From contig JACKEO010000027.1 of NCBI GenBank assembly GCA_020632955.1, forward strand, positions 1 to 48,305: a stretch of 48,305 nucleotides of DNA, in the 5' to 3' direction. The position numbers and the translations under genes are program-made. Source of the stretch: Alphaproteobacteria bacterium. GTDB lineage: Bacteria > Myxococcota_A > UBA796 > GCA-2862545. The stretch's first letter is position 1; each line of letters starts with the position of its first letter. Of the stretch, positions 1-8,451 are shown piece by piece. The notes under the pieces are model-generated. The model saw only the letters and a list, made by a program, of their open reading frames with translations, ran no database searches and had not been told where the DNA came from.

Positions 1-52
1 TCCGCGGGCGGCGTGGAGGCACGGGCGGTCCGATCCGACGCCGGCCGGGGCG

Positions 53-838
53 GTGCGGAGGGCCCGTCCCGGGACCTGGAGGGCGCGCCAGGGTGAGCTC
101 CACGGCCGTGCGGTCCGGCGCGCAGCCGAGCCTTTGCAGCGGGTGCGGGACGCGCCGGTCGTGTCGCGGTCGTGCTCGCCGGACGACGCTGTCGGGCATG
201 TGGCGATGGGGGCGCGGGCGCCTCGCGATCCGCGCGGCTCCCCCGTCAGGGCTGCGCGGGCGCGACACCGCTGGATCCCGACGGGTGCTCGTGGGGGTGC
301 CACGACCGGGGAGGCGCACGCGTGGCACCCGGGGTCGGCGCCGTCGGCATGCGTCGCGCGGTCCGATGCATGGGGGGCTTCGCTCCCGAATCGCCTGCGT
401 CACCCGTCTCCAGGGCCCGGGTTCCGCTCGACCCGCGCTCCCGCGGGCGCTGTCGGCGCCCTGCCGGCCCTGGACCCGCGGGCCCCGTGGGCACGGTCGG
501 TGCGCCCGGCCGACGTCGCGCGTCGGCCGGCCCGGGAGCGGGAGGACCCGGCGCCGCTCCTCGAGGCCGTGGGCCCTCCGGGCGCCGAGGCCGCCGATCC
601 TGGCCGTCGGCCCCCACCTCCACCGCGCGGGGCCTGGTCCCCGGCCGTCGCGCAGGGCGAGGGTCCACACGTCGATCCGCGGGAACGCCACGCGTCGCAC
701 CCGCAGGCGGCGCGGGGCGGTGCATCGCCCGAGCCGGCCGCGGGGCTGGAGGCCGAGGTGCTGCGGCGGGTGCTGGAGGAGCTGGCGCTGCTGCGTGCCT
801 GCTCCGACGGAGGCCGGGATGACGATGGCTGGTGGTAG
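53..838 (+). CDS. low-complexity protein of the contractile injection operon
   Basis: Function not recognised. The protein is Ala/Arg/Pro/Gly-rich and probably disordered for about 225 residues. It then ends in a clear amphipathic helix (LEAEVLRRVLEELALLRA) and an acidic DDDGWW tail. GC-rich third positions and the helix support this frame over the other two. The frame is open to the left window edge, so the GTG at 53 is only the first start seen and the gene may begin upstream. It overlaps the next gene by 20 bases, which places it in the injection-system operon. Short proteins with a C-terminal helix and Trp end do occur in such loci, but homology is not established here. The middle part could be mis-framed because no conserved motif fixes it. 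Confidence 0.5.
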   Translation: MRRARPGTWRARQGELHGRAVRRAAEPLQRVRDAPVVSRSCSPDDAVGHVAMGARAPRDPRGSPVRAARARHRWIPTGARGGATTGEAHAWHPGSAPSACVARSDAWGASLPNRLRHPSPGPGFRSTRAPAGAVGALPALDPRAPWARSVRPADVARRPAREREDPAPLLEAVGPPGAEAADPGRRPPPPPRGAWSPAVAQGEGPHVDPRERHASHPQAARGGASPEPAAGLEAEVLRRVLEELALLRACSDGGRDDDGWW

Positions 839-1376
839 GGCTCGCCTCACCATCGTCGATCTGGACGGCGGACGGGAGATCGTGGTCCAGCACGACCCAC
901 GTGAGCTCCGTCTCCGTGACGGCGCGACCTGGCATGCGCGCGGCCAGGTGGAGCGGCCGGGGCTCGAGTACGAGCGGGGGAGGCCCGCGACCCTGTCGCT
1001 CACGGTGGTGTTCGACGCCTCCCGGGTGGCCGAGGACGTGGACGATCTCGGGGTCCGAGATCTCCGCACACTGCTCGACCGCGTCGAGGTGGAGGAGGAT
1101 GGCGCGACGGTCCGACGTCCACCGCACCTGCTGGTGCGCTGGGCGCGTTGGGAGCTCACGTGCGTGCTCACGGAGCTCGACGTCGCCTACCGGCTCTTCC
1201 GTGCCGACGGTCGGCCGGTCCGCGCCGAGGTGGCCCTCGAGTTCACCGAGCTGGAGGCGCCGGAGGCGACGGGCGAAGGCGCACCGCCTGCGCAGGCCCC
1301 AGCTGGGGGGGGGCGGCGAGCGCGGCCGCCCTGGGCGGTCGGGCCGCTCCCTCCCTGGCATGGGGAGGGGTGGTGA
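819..1376 (+). CDS. contractile injection system tube-end adaptor (Afp7/LysM-like)
   Basis: 185 aa. The N-terminal domain (about residues 5-150) has the strand-rich layout of the CIS tube N-terminal family: a first strand ARLTIVDLDGG, then a PRELRL segment, a LERPGLEY-type motif, LSLTVVFDAS, and a late strand followed by AEVALEFTELE. Proteins of this family cap the inner tube and join it to the hub, usually with a C-terminal LysM domain. Here the C-terminus is a Pro/Gly/Ala tail with no recognisable LysM, so the adaptor may be shortened. The ATG at 819 is used; a second in-frame ATG at 825 is equally possible. The stop overlaps the GTG of the hub gene (GTGA), indicating translational coupling. 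The family call rests on pattern and context. Confidence 0.72.
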   Translation: MTMAGGRARLTIVDLDGGREIVVQHDPRELRLRDGATWHARGQVERPGLEYERGRPATLSLTVVFDASRVAEDVDDLGVRDLRTLLDRVEVEEDGATVRRPPHLLVRWARWELTCVLTELDVAYRLFRADGRPVRAEVALEFTELEAPEATGEGAPPAQAPAGGGRRARPPWAVGPLPPWHGEGW

Positions 1377-2374
1377 CCACGCCGGTGGTCGACGTGCGCA
1401 TCGACGGGCGCCCGCAGGGGCCGGGCGTTCGGACCGACCTCGTGGAGGTCGTCCTCGACGACCACCTGGAGCTGGTGGGGTCCGCGCGCCTGACCTGGGC
1501 GCTCGGGCGCGGCGTGGTGGTGCCCGAGCTCGGGACCGAGGTGGAGGTGGCCTGGGCGTCGGGGCCACGCTGGCGTGGGCGGGTCACGGCGTGGCGGCTG
1601 GTGGAAGGTCACGGTCCCGGCCGGCTGGTGGCCACGGCGCTGGACGCGCGGGCGCGGCTGCACGCGGAGGTCCGCAGTCGCGCCTTCGAGGAGGCGACCG
1701 ACGGCCAGATCGCGGCGCGGGTGCTGCAGGAGGCGGGGGTGGAGGTCGGCGAGGTGGCGAGCACGGCGCCCACCCACCCCCACGTGCTGCAGCGGGGGGA
1801 GACGGACCTGGACTTCCTCCGTCGGCTGGCCGCGCGACACGGTCTGGCCGTGGTGTGTCGGGAGGGGCGCGTGGGCTGGACGCACCCGGATCCTGGCGTG
1901 GGTCCCGTGCAGGTCGACGGGGACAGGCTGGAGACCTTCGAGCTGGGGGTCGACGCGCAGGGCGTGCCCGCCGGCCTCCGGGTGCAGGGCTGGGATCCGC
2001 GCGCGGGGGAGCGTGTGGCGGGCGAGTCCTCGGCCGCGGACGTGGCGGCCACGGGAGGTGGTCGGCACGTGCTCGACGTGGTCCGCGAGCTGGGCCGGAG
2101 TGTGCGGGTGGTGGGCGACGCCGCGGTGGAGCACGCCGACCTCGCCCGCGCCGTCGCCGTGGCGGAGCTGGCCCGTCTCGCGCGGGGGGTGGTGCGCGGC
2201 GAGCTCCAGACCAGCCTGCTCCCGGACTGTCTGCCCGGAGGCGGCGTGCGGGTGCGGCGCCTGCGACCCGCGATGGACGTGGAGGGACTCATCGTCGGCG
2301 TGACGCACCGGTGGGGGCGCGGCGGGGCGACGAGCACCCGCGTGCGCTTCTGCAGCACCAGCCTTCCCCGTTGA
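1373..2374 (+). CDS. gpD/VgrG-like baseplate hub protein
   Basis: 333 aa, phage late control gene D family. The protein has the expected order of a beta-rich first domain (VRIDG, LVEVVLDDHLELVGSARLTW), a domain ending in the ATALDARARL segment, the helical motif EEATDGQIAARVLQEAG, and the family signature VLQRGETDLDFLRRLAARHG. Such proteins form the trimeric hub between the inner tube and the spike. No gp45/VgrG-type triple beta-helix follows at the C-terminus, so the needle must come from another gene. The start is GTG 1373 (GTG 1370 is an alternative) and overlaps the previous stop by 4 bases. An 84-117 base gap with no gene follows before the gp25 gene. Confidence 0.85.
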   Translation: MTTPVVDVRIDGRPQGPGVRTDLVEVVLDDHLELVGSARLTWALGRGVVVPELGTEVEVAWASGPRWRGRVTAWRLVEGHGPGRLVATALDARARLHAEVRSRAFEEATDGQIAARVLQEAGVEVGEVASTAPTHPHVLQRGETDLDFLRRLAARHGLAVVCREGRVGWTHPDPGVGPVQVDGDRLETFELGVDAQGVPAGLRVQGWDPRAGERVAGESSAADVAATGGGRHVLDVVRELGRSVRVVGDAAVEHADLARAVAVAELARLARGVVRGELQTSLLPDCLPGGGVRVRRLRPAMDVEGLIVGVTHRWGRGGATSTRVRFCSTSLPR

Positions 2375-2491
2375 GCCGTCGTTCGCCGGTGCGGAAGCCG
2401 TGAATGCTCCAAGGGCCCCAGGCTTCCGCGGCAGCGCGGGCGCCCGTGGCTACTCCCGATGCAGCCCCGGGGCAGGGGAGAGGAGGTGATC

Positions 2492-2875
2492 GTGCACGAG
2501 GCGCGTCGGGGCTGGGCCTGGCCGGTCCACATCGATCCCGCGACCGGCGGGCCTGCGCTGGACGAGGGGCCCGAGCGCGTGCGCCGCCATCTCCTGCGGC
2601 TGCTCACCACGCGGCCCGGCGAGCTCCTCGGCGTGCCGGCCTACGGATGCCGTGTCGGCGAGGTGCTGCATGCGCCCGCCTCGGCGGGCACCGCCGCGCG
2701 TGCGGCGCACCACGTGCGTGCGGCGGTGTCGCGGTGGGAACCGGGCGTCGTGGTCGAGGAGGTGCATGCCCAGGTCGAGGCCGACGGCGTGGTCCGCGTG
2801 GAGGTTCGCTACCGGCATCGGGCGTCGGGCGAGGAGGGCGTCGTCCTCCTCGGTGAGGGGGCGGAGCAGCCATGA
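2492..2875 (+). CDS. gp25-like baseplate wedge protein
   Basis: 127 aa, GPW/gp25 family. Key features are the N-terminal WPVHIDPATGG, the helix RVRRHLLRLLTTRPGELLGVPAYG with the typical GE..G.P.YGC turn, and a C-terminal strand region (VVVEEVHAQVEADG, VRVEVRYRHRASGE). gp25 proteins hold the sheath to the baseplate through an EPR-like motif; here the corresponding segment reads TRPGELLG. The start is placed at GTG 2492 because a strong purine-rich ribosome site (GGGGAGAGGAGG, 2475-2486) lies just upstream. ATG 2459 and GTG 2486 are alternatives. The stop overlaps the ATG of the J-like gene. Confidence 0.85.
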   Translation: MHEARRGWAWPVHIDPATGGPALDEGPERVRRHLLRLLTTRPGELLGVPAYGCRVGEVLHAPASAGTAARAAHHVRAAVSRWEPGVVVEEVHAQVEADGVVRVEVRYRHRASGEEGVVLLGEGAEQP

Positions 2876-5800
2876 AGGCGCCCACCCAGGCGGAGCTCGT
2901 GGCGCAGGCCCGAGCGTTGCTGCCCCGCTACTGCCCGGCCTGGACGGACCTCGGGGACGGCGACCCCGGCATGGCGCTGATCCACCTGTTCGCATGGCTC
3001 ACGGCCGCGACGCTGGCACGCGTCGAGGAGGTGCCCGAGCGCGCTGCCCTCCACCTGCTCGGCGCACTCGGTGTTCCGCGGCAGACCGCGATCCCCGCGG
3101 AGGCATGGGTGGGGTTGGTGCTTCGGGGGGGCGAGCCGCTCACCGTGCCGCCCGGGCTGCGGCTCGTCACGGGCCGCGTGGCCGACGCCGAGCAGCTCGA
3201 GTTCCGCACCACGAACGCCGTGACCGTCTCGGAGGCTCGTCTGCAGCGCGTGCTCGTCGCCACGGTCTCCGAGGGAGGGGCTCGTGCCGTCGAACTCGAC
3301 TGCCGGCCCTGCGACGGAGGGGGGCTGGCGCTCGCCGCACCGTGCAGTCCCTTCGAGGCATCGGGTGCGTCGGCCTCGCTCGCCGGCGTGCCGAGGGTCG
3401 AGGCCGTCTGGATCCACCATCCGCTCCTCGCCGCGTCCGGAGTGGGCGAGCTGGAGATCCTCGCCGCGGCGCGTCCCGAGCTGCCGGTGGCGGGACTGTT
3501 CCGATGGGACCGCCCGCAGGCCGACGGCGGAGCCATCCCCGTGGAGATCCGGGAGGCGCCGGACCTCGGCCTGCCCGACCGACGGCTCGTGCTCGACGGG
3601 ATGGCGGAGGGCGTGCTGGGCCGGATTCCGGGCGAGCAGACGGAGCTTCCCCCGTCACGGCAGCGCGGGTGGATCCGGGGTGTCGTCGACCACGAGGCCT
3701 GGCTCGCCGAACGCATGCGGCGGGAGCTGGTGGCCACCTGGAGGGACGAGGTCGGGGCCGAGGCCCACACGCTCGTCGGCTGGAGGGTGCGCGGCTCGGG
3801 CACCACGCTGGAGCTCGAGCTGCCGGGCCTGCCCGCGCTTCGACACGGGTGGCGGCTGGGCCTCGCGCTGGTCGACCACGGGCTCGCCACCGGCGCCTCG
3901 GCGCACCTCCCGCTCGCCCGGTGGTCGATCCGGTCCGCCTCGGGATGGCAGCCCGTACCTCGCGAGCAGGTGCGGCTCGAGGGTGCGTGCATCATCCTCA
4001 GCGGGCCTCTGCCCGCGCCGTCTTCCGGGTGCTGGCACCTGCGTGCCCAGCGCGTGGAGGCGGTGGCGCTCGATCGGGTCCTCCCGGGGTTGCGGACCTG
4101 CCTCCGGTGGTCTCGCGAGGCGGCCACCCGGCTGGCCGAGGGCGCCGACCCTGCGGCCGCGGTGCCGCTCGACCCTCGCGCCGAGGCGTGGACGCCCTGG
4201 CAGGCAGGGCCCGGACTCCCCCTCCTCCCTGGCCAGCGCCTGTTCGTCGGGTCCGAGCTCCTCGGCCTCTCCGGCGTGGCTACCGAGCTCGTGCTCGAGC
4301 TTCGCGCGCCGCCGGTGCACGTGGTGCTCCGTGCCCTCGTGCACGGCGCTACGGGATGGGTGCCGGTGCGGTTCGAGGGCGTCGCGTCGCGACCGGCGCT
4401 CGCGACGCTCCCCTCGGTCGCGCTCGACGACGGGTGGCGCCGGCTGCGGCTCCGGCTCCCGCGCGGCGAGGCCCTCGCGACGATGCCGGCGCTCCTGGAC
4501 GGCGCCGTGCTGCCGGTGCTCGCCCTGGCGCTCGACCTGGTCGACGACGAGGCGCGCGGGCCGGGCCATGCCTGGGAGGTCCGCGGCGTGCGCGTCGAGG
4601 TCGCGGGGGACGACCAGGCGGCCTCGGTGGTCACCTCGGTCGATGCGGACCTCGTGGTCCGCGCGTCCCTGCATGACGTGCCGTGCTGTTCCCGCGTGTG
4701 GGTGCGCGACGGCGACGGGCTCGTCGAGCGCCGACCCCAGGATGCGCACGTGGATCTGCAGGGCCCACCCCACGCGGCGGTGTACCTCGGCTTCCAGCCC
4801 CCGCTGCCGGCCGGGCCGGCGCACGCGCTCGGCGTCCTCGTCGACGGGGCCACGGTGCCTCCGACCGCGCCGCGCTGGGAGGTGCTCGGCGGCCGCACGG
4901 GCCGGTGGGAGCCGCTGGCGGTTCGCGACGGAGCGCAGGCCTGGGGAGGGACCGCCGCGGTGTCCTTCTCCCTGGAAGAGGGCGGCGTCGCCTGGATCCG
5001 GGCTGTCTGGCCCGGAGAGCGGCCGCCCACCCTCGGTCGGCTGTCCCATGTGCTGCCCGCCGCCGTGGCGGCGGTGAACGTCCACCAGGTGGAGGACGAG
5101 CGGGTGAGCGGACTGGGCGTGCCGGGGCAGGTGGTGCGACTGGCGCACCGGCCTGTGCACCCCGCGTCGATCCCGGAGGTCCTCGTGGCGTCCGACGACG
5201 GGGAGTCCGTGCGGTGGCGTCGCGTCCTGCCCGAAGAGCTCGCCTGCGCGCCGGCAGAGGCGCACGTGTTCGCCCTCGATCCGGTGCGCGGGGAGCTCTC
5301 CTTCGGCACCGGGGTCGCCGGGAGGGTGCTCCCCCTCGGCGCCCGCAACGTGCGCATCCCCCGGTACGCGGCGGTGCCGGGCGCCGTGGGGAACCTCCCG
5401 CCCGGGAGCCTGGTCCGTGTGGACCATCCGTCCGGTCGACTCGGCTGCGCCCAGGTGCTGCCGTCGCGAGGCGGCAGGGACGTCGAGTCCGATCGCGCGT
5501 GGCTCGCGCGGGCGCCCTCGGTGTGGGCCGCGAGCGATCGCGCCGTCACCTGCGGAGACGTGGAGGCGCTCGCCTGCGCTGCGGGACCCGAGGTGGCGGA
5601 GGCGTGGTGTGTTCCCGTTCCAGGTCCGGGGGGTGAGGTCCAGGTGGTGGTGCGACTCGCGGAGGTCGCGGGTGGTCTCGGGGCCGCACCGGCGGAGGCT
5701 GCCAGGGTGATCGCATCGGTGTCGGCCACGCTCGAGGCGCGCGCGTTGGTCGGGTCGCGCTTCTCGGTGCGCGCGTTGCGGCCTCGACCCGTCGGGATCA

Positions 5801-6090
5801 GGGCCGTCGCTCGGCCCCACGCCGGGATCGCGCTGGCCGACCTGGAGGCGCGCGCCCATGCGGCGTTGATGCGCGCGCTCGCGCGCGCTCGCGGTGCGGG
5901 TCGCCGTTGGGGCGGCTCGGTGGTCGGGCTGGAGCTGGCCGCGTGCCTGGCCCGCGTCGAGGGTGTGCGGCACGTCCGGGCGGTCGAGGTCCTCGATCCG
6001 GCCTCCGGCGGGGCCTCCGACAGCCTCGCGCTCGAGGACGACGAGGTGCCCAGCCTCGAGGGGTGGGCCGTGCGGTGGGAGGCGCCGTGA
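2872..6090 (+). CDS. large baseplate assembly protein (Afp11/gpJ-like)
   Basis: 1072 aa, the long CIS-type baseplate J protein. The N-terminus (PTQAELVAQARALLPRYCPAWTDLGDGDPGMALIHLFAWLTA) matches the usual family opening, in which DPG-ALI marks the entry helix. The middle is made of beta-sandwich insertions. The C-terminal third contains the J-like core, including LSFGTGVAGRVLPLGARNV and RYAAVPGAVGNLPPGSL, then a RPVGIRAVARPHAG strand and a final LDPASGG. J proteins form the wedge ring that triggers sheath contraction. The length is usual for eCIS versions and about three times phage P2 gpJ. The ATG overlaps the gp25 stop (ATGA) and the stop overlaps the next GTG. Confidence 0.9.
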   Translation: MKAPTQAELVAQARALLPRYCPAWTDLGDGDPGMALIHLFAWLTAATLARVEEVPERAALHLLGALGVPRQTAIPAEAWVGLVLRGGEPLTVPPGLRLVTGRVADAEQLEFRTTNAVTVSEARLQRVLVATVSEGGARAVELDCRPCDGGGLALAAPCSPFEASGASASLAGVPRVEAVWIHHPLLAASGVGELEILAAARPELPVAGLFRWDRPQADGGAIPVEIREAPDLGLPDRRLVLDGMAEGVLGRIPGEQTELPPSRQRGWIRGVVDHEAWLAERMRRELVATWRDEVGAEAHTLVGWRVRGSGTTLELELPGLPALRHGWRLGLALVDHGLATGASAHLPLARWSIRSASGWQPVPREQVRLEGACIILSGPLPAPSSGCWHLRAQRVEAVALDRVLPGLRTCLRWSREAATRLAEGADPAAAVPLDPRAEAWTPWQAGPGLPLLPGQRLFVGSELLGLSGVATELVLELRAPPVHVVLRALVHGATGWVPVRFEGVASRPALATLPSVALDDGWRRLRLRLPRGEALATMPALLDGAVLPVLALALDLVDDEARGPGHAWEVRGVRVEVAGDDQAASVVTSVDADLVVRASLHDVPCCSRVWVRDGDGLVERRPQDAHVDLQGPPHAAVYLGFQPPLPAGPAHALGVLVDGATVPPTAPRWEVLGGRTGRWEPLAVRDGAQAWGGTAAVSFSLEEGGVAWIRAVWPGERPPTLGRLSHVLPAAVAAVNVHQVEDERVSGLGVPGQVVRLAHRPVHPASIPEVLVASDDGESVRWRRVLPEELACAPAEAHVFALDPVRGELSFGTGVAGRVLPLGARNVRIPRYAAVPGAVGNLPPGSLVRVDHPSGRLGCAQVLPSRGGRDVESDRAWLARAPSVWAASDRAVTCGDVEALACAAGPEVAEAWCVPVPGPGGEVQVVVRLAEVAGGLGAAPAEAARVIASVSATLEARALVGSRFSVRALRPRPVGIRAVARPHAGIALADLEARAHAALMRALARARGAGRRWGGSVVGLELAACLARVEGVRHVRAVEVLDPASGGASDSLALEDDEVPSLEGWAVRWEAP

Positions 6091-6992
6091 CCGACGCCAC
6101 GCTGCTGTGCACCCTCGTGGGGCTCAGGCCCCCGGCCCGCGAGGCGGTCCTCGCGGCGGCGCGCGACCTCCCCGCGGAGGTGGTGCTCCGGTGGTCGTCC
6201 GGGGCTCCCCCCGCACTCGATGGCCTGCTCGTGCGTGCCGAGGTCTTCCACGCGCACACCGCGGACCGCAGCGCGGTCTGGTGGCGGGACGACCGCGTGG
6301 TGGTGGACGGGCCACTGGCCACCACGCCGACCCTGCAGCCCGACGACCGTGTGGAGCTCGTCGCGGGCGCCGTGGGCCTCGCCACCTGGTTGCCGGACGC
6401 GCTGGCGGGCCGGGGGCCAGGAGGCTCGCGCGGCAGCGCCGGGCTCGATGCGGTGCTCGGCACGTTCGAGCACCTGCGGCGCGAGGTGGAGGATCGCGTG
6501 GACGCGTCGGTCTCGTGCCTCCACCCGCTGCGGTGTCGGGACGAGGACCTGGAGGGGCTGGAGGCCTGGGTGCGCGAGCGGCCGCCGCCCGGCGCCACCA
6601 CGGCGGGGCGCAGAGCGGCCGTGGTCGCCAGGGCCGGCACCCGTGCGCGGACGGGCACGGCGTCCGCCCTGATCGAGCTCGTCCGGGCCCACACCGGTGT
6701 GGAGACGTCCCTCGATCCGCGCACGCCAGCCCCCGCGGTGTGGCTCGGACGCACGCGGCTTGCGACGCGCATCGCGGTCGAGGACCGGGTGCTGGCAGCG
6801 CAGGAGCCGGGATTCCTGGTCCCTCCGGCGTGGATCCCACGTCTCGTCCGTCTCCGGGTGCGCTCGGCGCCGAAGGCGGCGTCTTCGGGAGGCGAGACGA
6901 GTCGTGCCCGGGTCCGTCTGGTGGTCGAGCTCGTCGCTCGCGCGCGCCCGGCACACGTGCTGGTCGTCGTCACGGCCGGGGAGGCAGCGTGA
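6087..6992 (+). CDS. P2 gpI-like tail/baseplate protein (Afp12-like)
   Basis: 301 aa. The centre (about residues 135-215) carries the gpI-type core: DAVLGTFEHLRREVEDRVD, the SCLHPLRCRDEDLEGLEAWV segment equivalent to the LDP....FL.WLA.W. pattern, an RAAVVARAGTRARTGT helix, and LIELVRAHTGV. In contractile particles this protein packs with the J-like wedge at the baseplate edge. The usual Asp-Pro of the LDP signature is replaced by a CLHP form. A 100-residue N-terminal extension and an 80-residue C-terminal domain (VRLVVELVARARPAHVLVVV) flank the core, as in the long eCIS forms. The GTG 6087 start is coupled to the upstream stop by GTGA. Confidence 0.82.
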   Translation: MTDATLLCTLVGLRPPAREAVLAAARDLPAEVVLRWSSGAPPALDGLLVRAEVFHAHTADRSAVWWRDDRVVVDGPLATTPTLQPDDRVELVAGAVGLATWLPDALAGRGPGGSRGSAGLDAVLGTFEHLRREVEDRVDASVSCLHPLRCRDEDLEGLEAWVRERPPPGATTAGRRAAVVARAGTRARTGTASALIELVRAHTGVETSLDPRTPAPAVWLGRTRLATRIAVEDRVLAAQEPGFLVPPAWIPRLVRLRVRSAPKAASSGGETSRARVRLVVELVARARPAHVLVVVTAGEAA

Positions 6993-7915
6993 CCGGGAGC
7001 CCGTTGGTGTGCCTCCGCCCGTTCGACGGCATGTGCCTGACGGCGGGCGATCTGGCGGTGGAGCAGGAGTACCACCGCAGGTCCCTGGCCCGTCACGCAC
7101 GGTGGTCGGTGGGCGAGGGGGTCGTCGCGGGGCTGGCGGTCGATGTCGAGGACCCTGGAGGGGCGGCACCCCGCGTACGCGTGGGGGCGGGCTTCGGCCT
7201 GCGGGCCGACGGCGTGGGCGTGGAGGTGTGCGACGGACTGTGGCTGGAGCTCGAGCCCCTCCCGCCGGATGGCGAGCACGGCGTGTGGGTGGTCGTGTCC
7301 GACGCGCCCGACCCGGCGAGCGAACGTCCCGTCCTCGACGGCCCGCTCGCCGCCCCCGCCCGGGCGGTGGAGTGCGTCGGGCTCGTGCTCGCGCCGTCGG
7401 AGGCCGTCCGGGAGGGCGTCCTCGTGGCGTTCGTACGGGTGCGGCTGGGGCGGGTCGTCCTGTTGCCCAGGCCCGTGCCTCGCGCGGTCGGGCGGCGGAC
7501 GGTGGCCGTGTCGCCCCGGGAGGCGGTCATCGGGGCGTTGGCGACCGCGCTCACCGCGCTCCTCGAGGATCGTGCCCGAGACCTGCCCTCCGGCAGCGCG
7601 TCCGTGGCGCTCCTGCGCGCGCTCGCGGCCCTCGCGGCCGTGGAGGTGCGGCTCCTCGAGCCGGGCGCGTCCGATGCGGTGCTCCTCGCCCTTGGCGCGC
7701 ACGCGGTGGCGAGCGCCCACGCCGCGCTCGGCTCGGACTCCGGTCGCCCTCTGCCTGCGCGAGGTCGCCACGTGCTCGCGGAGCTGGGTGCGCTGCGTGC
7801 CGCAGCCCCCGATCCCTGGTGTGCGTCGCCGGTGGCTGAGGCGTGGCTCGAGCGCGTGGGCGGGTTGGTGCCCGTGCTGCGTCGTGGCTGGCACGACGAG
7901 GCGGTGGGCTCGTGA
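6989..7915 (+). CDS. conserved eCIS-associated protein, function unknown
   Basis: 308 aa. The N-terminus reads LRPFDGMCLTAGDLAVEQEYHRRSLARHARW followed by GVVAGLAVDVE. This layout (P-F-x-G-M, L-x-x-x-D-L, E-Q-x-Y, G-V-V-x-G-L) recurs in genes placed directly after the gpI-like gene in many eCIS loci, to my knowledge without an assigned role. Residues about 50-110 form short strands (RVRVGAGFGLRADG, LWLELEP). The C-terminal half is helical and Ala/Leu-rich, and ends in LERVGGLVPVLRRGWHDEA. It has no signal peptide or TM helix. Coupled at both ends by GTGA overlaps, it is probably a structural or assembly part of the particle; this is inference from position. Confidence 0.75.
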   Translation: MTGSPLVCLRPFDGMCLTAGDLAVEQEYHRRSLARHARWSVGEGVVAGLAVDVEDPGGAAPRVRVGAGFGLRADGVGVEVCDGLWLELEPLPPDGEHGVWVVVSDAPDPASERPVLDGPLAAPARAVECVGLVLAPSEAVREGVLVAFVRVRLGRVVLLPRPVPRAVGRRTVAVSPREAVIGALATALTALLEDRARDLPSGSASVALLRALAALAAVEVRLLEPGASDAVLLALGAHAVASAHAALGSDSGRPLPARGRHVLAELGALRAAAPDPWCASPVAEAWLERVGGLVPVLRRGWHDEAVGS

Positions 7916-8451
7916 GGCGCGGCGTGCGGGTGCAGGTGGTCGGTCGCGGGGTGGTGGTGCGGCGTCCGCCCGTGCAGGGCCGGGCCGACCAGCTCGCACG
8001 CGAGCTGTGCGGCGACGGCGCGGCGTGTTGGGTGGTGGCGGGTCGGGCGGTGCCTCCGGACGGGTGGGTCTCGCTCGAGGCCGGTGCCGAGGCGTGGCTC
8101 GTGCCGCGGGTCCAGGCAGCGCCTGCGCCGCCTGCGCTCCTCTCGCCCCCTGTCGGGGCGCGGGATGGTGTGCTCGCCGTCGGGCTCTGTACGGCGGCGT
8201 GGGCCACCGGTGCCCCCCTGCCGCCCGCATGGCTCGTCGGGGCCGCGGCGATGGCATGGGCCGTGTCGCACGTGCGCGCGCCGCGCGCGCTCGTGTCCCT
8301 CGCGCTCGGTCTTCCCGCGCTGGCCCTGGGCCTGTCGTCGCTGCGGGCCGAGGAGGTGGTGGAGTGCATCGCGGGCGGCGCGCTCGGCACCGCCATCGCA
8401 GCGGTCGCCGGCGTGGGCCCGTGGCCCGGGCCGCGCACGGAGGGAGGGTGA
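7912..8451 (+). CDS. small multi-pass membrane protein of the injection operon
   Basis: 179 aa, not recognised by family. The first 80 residues are polar (VRVQVVGRGVVVRRPP, VVAGRAVPPDGWVSLE). Four hydrophobic segments follow at about residues 85-99, 103-119, 125-143 and 151-170, the third flanked by Arg. This layout suggests a cytoplasmic N-terminal domain and a four-helix inner-membrane anchor. Membrane proteins are not part of free eCIS particles, so its place between baseplate genes and an FHA/transglycosylase gene, with GTGA overlaps on both sides, suggests a membrane-docking part. That role is inference. Confidence 0.7.
   Translation: MRRGVRVQVVGRGVVVRRPPVQGRADQLARELCGDGAACWVVAGRAVPPDGWVSLEAGAEAWLVPRVQAAPAPPALLSPPVGARDGVLAVGLCTAAWATGAPLPPAWLVGAAAMAWAVSHVRAPRALVSLALGLPALALGLSSLRAEEVVECIAGGALGTAIAAVAGVGPWPGPRTEGG

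Noticed and set aside
1..96. Frame-1 tail ending TGA at 94-96 with a GTGA overlap
   Set aside because: It could be the end of the previous gene, but the GTG at 93 opens a Cys/Arg/Trp-rich frame that does not look coding, so neither end is supported enough to report as a gene.
2928..7169. Minus-strand open frame of 1413 codons opposite the baseplate genes
   Set aside because: It is Arg/Ser/Pro/Thr-rich with no motifs. High GC removes stops from antisense frames. The + strand genes have family motifs.
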